This document shows, piece by piece, positions 57,075 through 64,000 of a DNA stretch of 64,000 nt; position 1 is the stretch's first letter, and every line of letters begins with the position of its first letter. A model generated the notes under the pieces. It made no database searches and was not told the origin of the DNA. It saw only the letters and a list, made by a program, of their open reading frames with translations. Location: NCBI GenBank assembly GCA_001949185.1, contig BDGG01000001.1:3179324-3243323 (forward strand), given 5' to 3'. This stretch comes from Ramazzottius varieornatus. Its lineage: Eukaryota > Tardigrada > Eutardigrada > Parachela > Ramazzottiidae. Both the position numbers and the translations under genes were made by a program.

Positions 57075-60000
57075 TCAACTATAAAATGTCATCACCGACT
57101 GCTGGTTACCGCGAAGAAGAAGTATGGGTGGCATTCCGCTGGTTAACGTTTCCAGCCAAGCCAGATACAGGGTAGGATTACCGTTCTTTTTCGGCACCGG
57201 TAAGGTCATCACGATAAGGGAGGCGTCGGAAGAGTGCTCCTTCAGTAGCTCCCTCATTCTGGAAACTTTCGTTTTATTTGAAACTATATTGAAATTAAAC
57301 TGGGTGGCAATAAACTGACTGGGTGTAAGTTTTCGAAATCAATTATAGTTTTAGTGGATGACAATAAATAGAGTGGGTTTTGACTAATTCGGTGGGCGAC
57401 AATAACCTTAGTTGGTTTACTGGATGACAATAACCATTTCCTACTTTGATTTTGAGAGCATTTCATTTTCAATTTATATTCATTGACTTATCGGCAACAA
57501 TACCATACCTGATGTGGCGTTGAGTGCGCACGAAATTTTCGGTCAGGTCGGTTTTGGTGATCGGTTGCGGATGGCTGACATGATCATCGGGAGAGGCTGT
57601 CGCGCTTCCGTCTCCCTTTTCACTTGGACTAGACGGCTCAGCTTCCGACGTCGCGTCAGAAGCTACGTTGGCTCGAAAAGGCTGAATTAACTGATTGAAC
57701 CATATCACACTGCAAAAAACAAGATGATTAAGTAGTTAAAATACGACTGTAGACACAAGTACGACTGTAGCCAACCTGTCTTCCTTCGGCGGTTTTGTCG
57801 TGTTGACCGCTACAGCGTCCGAAAAATCGATGCGGAATCTTCTCAGAAGAGCAATCATCTTGCGCTGGGCTTCATCCAGTAGATGAGGCTTCCCTTGAAG
57901 GTAGAATATTTTTAGCTTGCATCCGTCCCACGGTGGCTTCTTGCTGATAAGATGTGGGATCAACAACGTCAGACCTAAGCATGTACTCGGACACGTTATA
58001 GCAGTCAAAAACGGGGCAAGGAAAACCATGCAGCCACTTACCCCCGTCGTCGTAAAGCCACCACACGTGAATTTCGCCCACAATTTGGTCCTTTGTGTTC
58101 TTGTGGAACCGGTCAGCCAGTTCCATCCTCGAAAGGTACTGAGACTTCTTGAGCTCTTCACTGACCTCCTCGATGGCTTCATGCACATTTTGGAACGACC
58201 TTACGCGCCTCTGCGTTGGCGGTTCCGACAGAAGAGAGGAATGATTGTTTTTTAGTGCGTCTTCCGGCACTACAGACACACCGAAAGACTTCCCTTTAGT
58301 CATCGTAGGTAGACTCTCTCTCCTTTCCATCACTAAAGACAAAAATCTCAAAGTTGATGTTTTACATTTGTACAAATTGTATTTAGATGGGACAAATTTT
58401 TATCCATCGGCATACCAGGAATCAGTCCTTGATTTTCCGCCTGGTGGGAATCGTCGGCCTGGAAGTCGCCAGGATGTGACTCGGTTCCGTCATTGTGGGA
58501 CAAGGTAGTCAGATTGAAGGTGGACCCGGTAACGTCTTCGAGTGCTTCAACGTACATTCCTTCTTGCAGCCGGAATATCCCGACACCCATGTTCATGTCG
58601 AAAGAGTCGCTGATCGCTTCGCAGTACTCAACGTTGACCACAGACGTCCGTTTCATCCAGCCTCGAGAAAAGCCAAAGATTACCATGTTGGGCTTCATTT
58701 TGCCTATTCCAACAGTCTACAAAAAAAACCAAAAATTCTCTTTCGCGTTATGCTTAATTTGAGAATCCGAATACAAATTTCATAGTTCTAAACGTACCTG
58801 GAGAAGGGCTCGAACGCCTTGCCGGAAGTTAGGTGCTGCCACGGCGCTATGAAAGCACTTGAGTTTCTTCTCTTTGAACCACGCATAGACTGGCTTGTTA
58901 AGTTTATGAACAGCGTGAAGGTTTTCTTCTCCCTGAAAAAAATTTACCAATCTGTTCAAAGCCGGAGCATTTGCAGTTGGATTCTAAACTAACTTACAGC
59001 AAGGACCTGACCGCAAATCATCAAGCCGTGACTTTTTGTGAAGGTGTTGACAAAATAGACCAGAGCTGGTCGCGATGACGGTAGCCCGGAAAGCAGGAGG
59101 ACCTGAGGCCTGCAAACATTGGACGATCCGTAAGTAATGTCAACCGGAAGTAAGACCACCAACATCGAGACTTTCTTGATGAGTAGAACGCCGAAATCGT
59201 TCACAACTGATTCAATAAGCTGTGTATCTACCGGAAGTTCTTGACGTGATCCTCCACTGTCATCAGCTTCAGCGCTTGTTGCACGGTTGACTTAAAGGCA
59301 CGAGCTTGGATAGAGGAACCCCAATTGACATCCGGTGCTTTGAAGTGCATGTACAAGTAGAGGAACACTGCAAAGGTTATAGAGTCAACCTTCAGTTGAT
59401 CGTCATCAGGCAAAGTATTGCGAAGAATCTATCTTTACCAATTAGGGTCATGGTGAGTAGAGCTCCCAGCCAGTTGATCATGAACATGCACGTTACACAC
59501 AACAGGGCGCCAAGGAGGCTAACCCACTGATTGAAAAATCGGAATGCAGGCCTGAACCCTGTAAAAGAAGAGATGAACGGTGCCCGAAAAGAAATGAAAG
59601 ATACTGGTAGTATGCATTGAATTCCAAGATTGACCTGGTGAAGCGGACAATGAAGCATCGAAGCACGCATAGTTGATCAGGACGTATGTTCCGATGTAAA
59701 AGTTGGAAATGATCAGCGCGATGGCGTTCAGGTCGGCTAAGAAAAAAGCTAATCTCCATGTTTTGAGTTCTTGATTGACCACATTACGTCCATAGTTTAT
59801 TCGACCCACCGATGGCGACTACTGCGCATCCAATGAAGAAAGCCAACACGTACGCCAGCCGAGGTTCGTCAGTCTTTCCGTAGCCTTTGCCGAACACCCC
59901 AATGTAGGGAAACAGATTGTCCCGACAAAGTGCCTAAAAACAGTTGTAAGTTAGACTACCTTCAAAGAATTACTACCACTTTGCCAAAAGAAGTTCCCAC

Positions 60001-63000
60001 CTGGAAAAGTTTTGGCGCGCTGACCAGACATGCCAGTGCCGAGCTCAAAGACGCAGCGAAGACTCCAGTGGTAATTATGGGCCCAACCGCGCTCATTTCT
60101 GTCATCATCTATAGGTCCCCATTACTGTCAGCTACCTTCCATGATACAACGCAACCAACTACAGCAAGCACCTTACCTGGTAGCTGTTCGAAATACCCCA
60201 GCGACAGCTCGGAGTACAGTCCATCGTCCCATTTGCGATACATACCAACGGGCAGTCGGTAATGTTCCCGCTAATCAAGTCAAGAACACTGCCTGTAGCG
60301 TCGCGGATGCCTGTTGCAGCAATGGCCAGCGCACACAGTAAGTATGACATAATCGACACGAAGATGGCCAAAAGAGTTCCCTTCGGAATGGCAGTCCCCG
60401 GATTCTGAAACAATTACACCGTTGAAGACAAGTGACAGATGAAAAAACAGTTGAGGTTTACCTTGAGGTCGCCGGAGATGTTCGCCCCAGCCATGATGCC
60501 CGTACAAGCCGGGAAGAAGATACCGAACATTGTCATGAAAGAATGTCCATCCCGGAAGTTTGGCCAAAAGTTGTCGGAGAAGGTCGTTGCCGAGTACTCT
60601 ACGATCCCTTTGGAGAGCTTCTGTTCCGACCGAGGCAGAAACGTCCCGACAAAAAAGTTGATAAAAGAGCCTATGATGACTCCAAAGAGTACCAGCTGGG
60701 TTCTTCCTTCCCACTTCAGCGCATTCGGACTAAGGATCAGAGCGAGAAGTCCTATCATGGTGATAAGACCCACTATGCGCACATCGTTCGTGAAGTCCAC
60801 CATCATAACACCATGTTCCTGAAAGATAAGGAAAATTAAAACTAAAGGAATGTGATAACGCAGCCAAAGGCTTATTACAGCTAACAATTCAACCAGCGCC
60901 TCGGCGAACCCGACACAGTTCATCCCGACTGCTACTGCGTTGGCCAGACTGAAGATTATTCCCACAGCTCCTCCAAACTCCGGCCCTGTAAAACGGCTGA
61001 ATAGAACTAAAACGGCTTGAATACGTTTTAGTTAGTACTGCGACAGGCTTCCGAAGTTTCCAACTTTGTGTCCTGACAGAGTCCTACACGTACCGAGGGA
61101 TCTGGATATTAGGAAGTAAGTGCCGCCACCTGTAGTGAAAGTTCAGTTGTCAGCATGCTTCCGGGCAATGAAGGACGCAACTGGGAAGAATCCAACGAGT
61201 TTCCGGAGGAAAGTTTTGCATTCGGCTTTTTTGTCTTCTATTGTCTTATCAGTGACAATATTCCGAAGTATTACTTATTTTGCACGTGAGCAGGAAAAGA
61301 AACGTACAAGATCGTTTTTCCTCTAGTGGCGCACGTGTCTGTTGTTATTGGCTGGAGGGGTGCGCCACTCAAGACAGCGAGTTTGTACGCTAGGTTTGCC
61401 CAGCTCCCATGTTTTGTCGACGGTAGTCCGTCTGGTACCTTTTACGGCTCCGTTGGTGCTTATGGCCGACATGGACAGGGTTGTTGTCACAACGACGACA
61501 GCAGCCAGTGCCAGAATGGCAACTGTTAGACCTATTACACAAAAAACAACTCAAACTCGAAATCCACAGTTATACCTAAACTACACGCATCAGCTGCGGC
61601 AGAAGAGTCTGCCACTTGTGATAAGCATGACAAAGTATTTCCCCCATCCCACTTGGGCAACATTATTTCAAGAACCATATTTCTTTCACAGCCCGCAAGT
61701 GATCCTCTGGCATTCAGCAGTCACTTATTCGCATCGTTGATTTTAGCAAGGATCATGTGCAAGAAGTTCCTTCTAATTAGCATGATGAGTGCAGCTATTA
61801 TTAGCCATGTTCGTGACACGGCCAAATGATCTCACTTTAGGAAAGAGGAAGCTCCACGCGGTGACTTTGGAGTACATATTCGACAAAGCCAATGGAGCGG
61901 CTTATCTTCTTGCACCAACATCAATTAATTTAGACAAGGCTCGCTCGCTGGCGCAAAGACCCAGCCGTCGCAATTCAAGCGAGGCACACGAGCTTACTGC
62001 GACGGCTTTCCCACCACACGCGCAACAAGTTTGAGATTTTTATCGACATTGTAAAAAGCAGTGTACTGACCTAATCCAGCTTGAGCAACCACCCACGATA
62101 AACGCATAAAGAGCAAGACTCCTGCAACATGAAAACGTATAAATATTTGAGCTGTCTCATACTAAAATACAAATAATTACGGCACTTACCCCAAATATTC
62201 AGTAGGCATCGAACCTAAAACGAATTTCTCATAGTAATTTAGTAAATGGCCAAAATATTGACAAAACAAAGAAAAAAGTCTTACGAATACTCCTCGAATC
62301 CATCCGAATTTTATTCCTTGCGCTGTTTGAGTTACCGGTGCGATCAGTACCGCTGCTGAGTCCTTCCGGGAGATGCCACTTTCCACCCTCGCGATATCGG
62401 TCTTGTCCTGTCAAGAAGAGGCTGTAATCTAAGCGCGAACAGCCTTTTAAGCAAGATCTTTGCTTTAGGGTATTAGTCCAATAACCTACTTCGCGTAGTT
62501 CGAGGATGGTTGGCCGGGCTCGTCCTTCCCTCGTGAGGGACAGGACATCTAAAATTGATGAGTAAACCAATTAGGCCGGTTGAAGGCGCTAAACAGTGGA
62601 TGCATTTTACGAACAGTTTGTCTCCCTTGGCATGGCCTCGAACGTGTCTTCTCCGTTGAATCCTTCGCCGTCATCACTGTCGTAGTCCACTCCTCGGCGA
62701 GGTCTGTCGTATCTTTCGCAAGTGATGTATCCAATATCATCGATATCCTAAACATCAACAAACATCGTGTAACGCGAGCAGGAAGTCCGACAATCAAGTT
62801 AGAAAGCTTCCTACTTTGTTTATTGACGAAACGTTCTTTGTACTGCTCGTAGTTGGAACTTCCCGAACCAGCCAACGGAATAAATTATCGTATGAGTACC
62901 TGGGAGTAGGTCGAAACGTGGTCATCTTCGGCTTGTTCCGGTGGATGATTCACTGCTGCATATTCCTCTGGTGATCCCTCCTTGAAACGGATGCTGGCTT

Positions 63001-63052
63001 GCTTAACCGGTATAACGTTGAACCGAGAGTTCGTGCCGGGAGAGTCGGCCAT
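57075..63052 (-). CDS. NKCC-type SLC12 cation-chloride cotransporter
   Basis: Exons, minus strand: 63052-62900, 62747-62611, 62548-62490, 62407-62285, 62214-62190, 62121-62071, 61531-61439, 61129-61094, 60985-60879, 60818-60462, 60404-60177, 60108-60001, 59933-59810, 59736-59635, 59558-59439, 59367-59232, 59109-58998, 58932-58798, 58716-58416, 58332-58042, 57974-57776, 57709-57509, 57258-57075. From 62407 to the stop the exons sum to 1010 codons. The N-terminus has SRFNVIPVK, an RFxV site for SPAK/OSR1, and EDTFEAMP, like the phospho-Thr region of NKCC. Then [19 protein letters not shown] (first membrane helix), [39 protein letters not shown], the long C-terminal domain ([32 protein letters not shown]) and the end [10 protein letters not shown]...FYS. 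It carries Na+, K+ and Cl- into the cell. Joins among the first three exons do not all close in phase, so a small exon there is missed or misplaced. Confidence 0.93.
57305..57440 (+). repeat. Degenerate tandem repeat, about 30-40-bp unit, in SLC12 last intron
   Basis: Four imperfect units share G(G/A)TG(G/A)(C/A)(A/G)ACAATAA: GGTGGCAATAAAC, GTGGATGACAATAAAT, GGTGGGCGACAATAACC and CTGGATGACAATAACC, separated by TGGGTT/TTGGTT-like stretches. Confidence 0.6.
61303..61389. repeat. Hairpin element, copy K (SLC12 intron)
   Basis: 87 bp. The left arm CGTACAAGATCG continues to CTCTAGTGGCGCACG; the right arm TGCGCCACTCAAGACAGCGA continues to GTTTGTACG. The interior holds TTATTGGCTGG. Arms of about 33 bp. 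Confidence 0.85.
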
Positions 63053-64000
63053 CTTACTTCCGGACTGTAAAACAGAGACCGGACGACTGAGAAAAGACAG
63101 CGACAGCGACGACCGGTCTACAGATAACGTCTTGATTAGATACACGAATATACATAAACTTACCTTCGATCGTACGTCAAAGATACGCCAGTCGTTTTGG
63201 TGCAGAAATCCGATCGTTAAATGAACGTCCTGCCCAGTCTAATTTATCTGCGAAAAGGCGGTCAGGGACTTCCGGTGGATAAGTGTGGCAGCGCCGGAAG
63301 AGCTTCTAGGTCTGATAACACGGTTGATCCTGAACTTTAGCAAACGAAAGCGTTACCGCCATCCGTTCTTGACAACCGACTTACTGAAGGCAGGACGGTG
63401 AGCAGTAGACGGTGAGTGAGGTACGCTGGTTGGATTTTCTTATTTGCACAGTGAGTCAAGGTACGGAAAACGATGAAAACAAGTCAGCGAAAACGGCTTC
63501 CAGTTCCCAAACAAGTGTCCTCCGTAGAGCAATCAACTTCAGCTTCGTTGCTCCGGTTCTGCGATCAGCTGTTGGCCTGTTGCTTCGGCTGTTTTGCATG
63601 TGGACTGCTTGTCATGGCCACCGAAGAGATGAGCAGATCAAGAGCGTCGGCGAGGAGAGAGATAAAAGTAGACCGGAAAAGCGGAATGAGGCTGCCGGCG
63701 GCCATTGTTATGACATCACCGTGTATACCATCCTTTCGCTTGACGTCACAAGCCCGACACATACATAGTTCACAAGGCCGAATAAAACTATAAGCATACT
63801 AGTAGAATAAATCATAATTCCGATGTGGTTTTAGGGGAGATTAAGGGATACCGCGTCGATTCACCAAGAGTCACCAGGGTACCAGAACGAACAAAACAAC
63901 GAAACACAGTTTGATACTGTAACACCAGGAATGCGTTTCCGCCTTCCCCACAGAATCACCAGGAGCTCGTGAAGAGGTGAATACCTGCCGGTGCGGAAGG
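63053..64000. other. 5' flank of the SLC12 gene, no gene recognised
   Basis: 948 bp to the window end. It should hold the promoter and 5' UTR of the cotransporter. A plus frame 63412-63768 (118 codons) has no recognisable feature; the next gene may begin beyond the edge. Confidence 0.4.

Noticed and set aside
1-64000. CRISPR arrays, bacterial operons, tRNA or rRNA genes
   Set aside because: No regularly spaced direct repeats, no cloverleaf-type sequences noticed and all genes are intron-bearing animal genes. A tRNA scan was not possible by eye with full sensitivity.

Overview
This is animal (metazoan) nuclear DNA: multi-exon genes with GT-AG introns mostly 45-150 bp long, on both strands, carrying animal-only families (receptor guanylyl cyclase, SLO potassium channel, cation-chloride cotransporter, Glass zinc-finger factor, TNF-receptor-like protein, animal haem peroxidase, CBM14 chitin-binding protein). 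The chitin-binding protein, the Glass orthologue and the arthropod-style MH2 protein point to an ecdysozoan invertebrate. The compact intron-dense layout makes a tardigrade my best guess, but this is inference, not a demonstrated identification.

Layout. 1-1099 (+): 3' end of a WNK-like kinase. 1511-3146 (-): Beclin-1. 3548-5120 (+): ATMIN/ASCIZ-like zinc-finger protein, head-to-head with Beclin. 6446-8422 (-): Smad-related MH2 protein (Expansion-like). 8423-12731: no convincing gene. 12732-14167 (+): secreted chitin-binding protein. 14454-19986 (-): receptor guanylyl cyclase, 24 exons. 20728-27266 (-): SLO-family K+ channel, 24 exons placed, 5' end open. 29158-34498 (-): secreted haem peroxidase with a Gly/Pro/Tyr-rich tail. 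35723-45078 (+): GCN2/eIF2AK4 kinase. 45410-46336 (-): TNF-receptor-like membrane protein. 49192-50457 (+): unrecognised protein. 50941-52080 (-): secreted Gln/Ser/Asn-rich protein. 53046-54169 (+): secreted Cys-containing acidic protein. 55345-56766 (+): Glass. 57075-63052 (-): NKCC-type SLC12 cotransporter.

Gene models were built by joining reading frames across GT-AG introns. Several close exactly in frame over many exons (guanylyl cyclase 1098 codons, peroxidase 1229, GCN2 1638), which supports the boundaries. Functionally the window has both ends of one regulatory axis (WNK at the left, an SLC12 target with an RFNV docking motif at the right), stress and autophagy regulators (GCN2, Beclin-1, ATMIN) and extracellular or cuticle proteins (chitin-binding protein, peroxidase, two secreted low-complexity proteins).

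Repeats. The main non-genic signal is a family of about 87-bp hairpin elements with arms containing AAGTGGCGCAC. I found eleven copies: ten in introns and one covering a stop codon, none between genes. There are also a 465-bp TIR element with a diverged second copy, a 663-bp hAT-type element with an 8-bp target duplication, a foldback element and several intronic hairpins. I saw no tRNA, rRNA or CRISPR.
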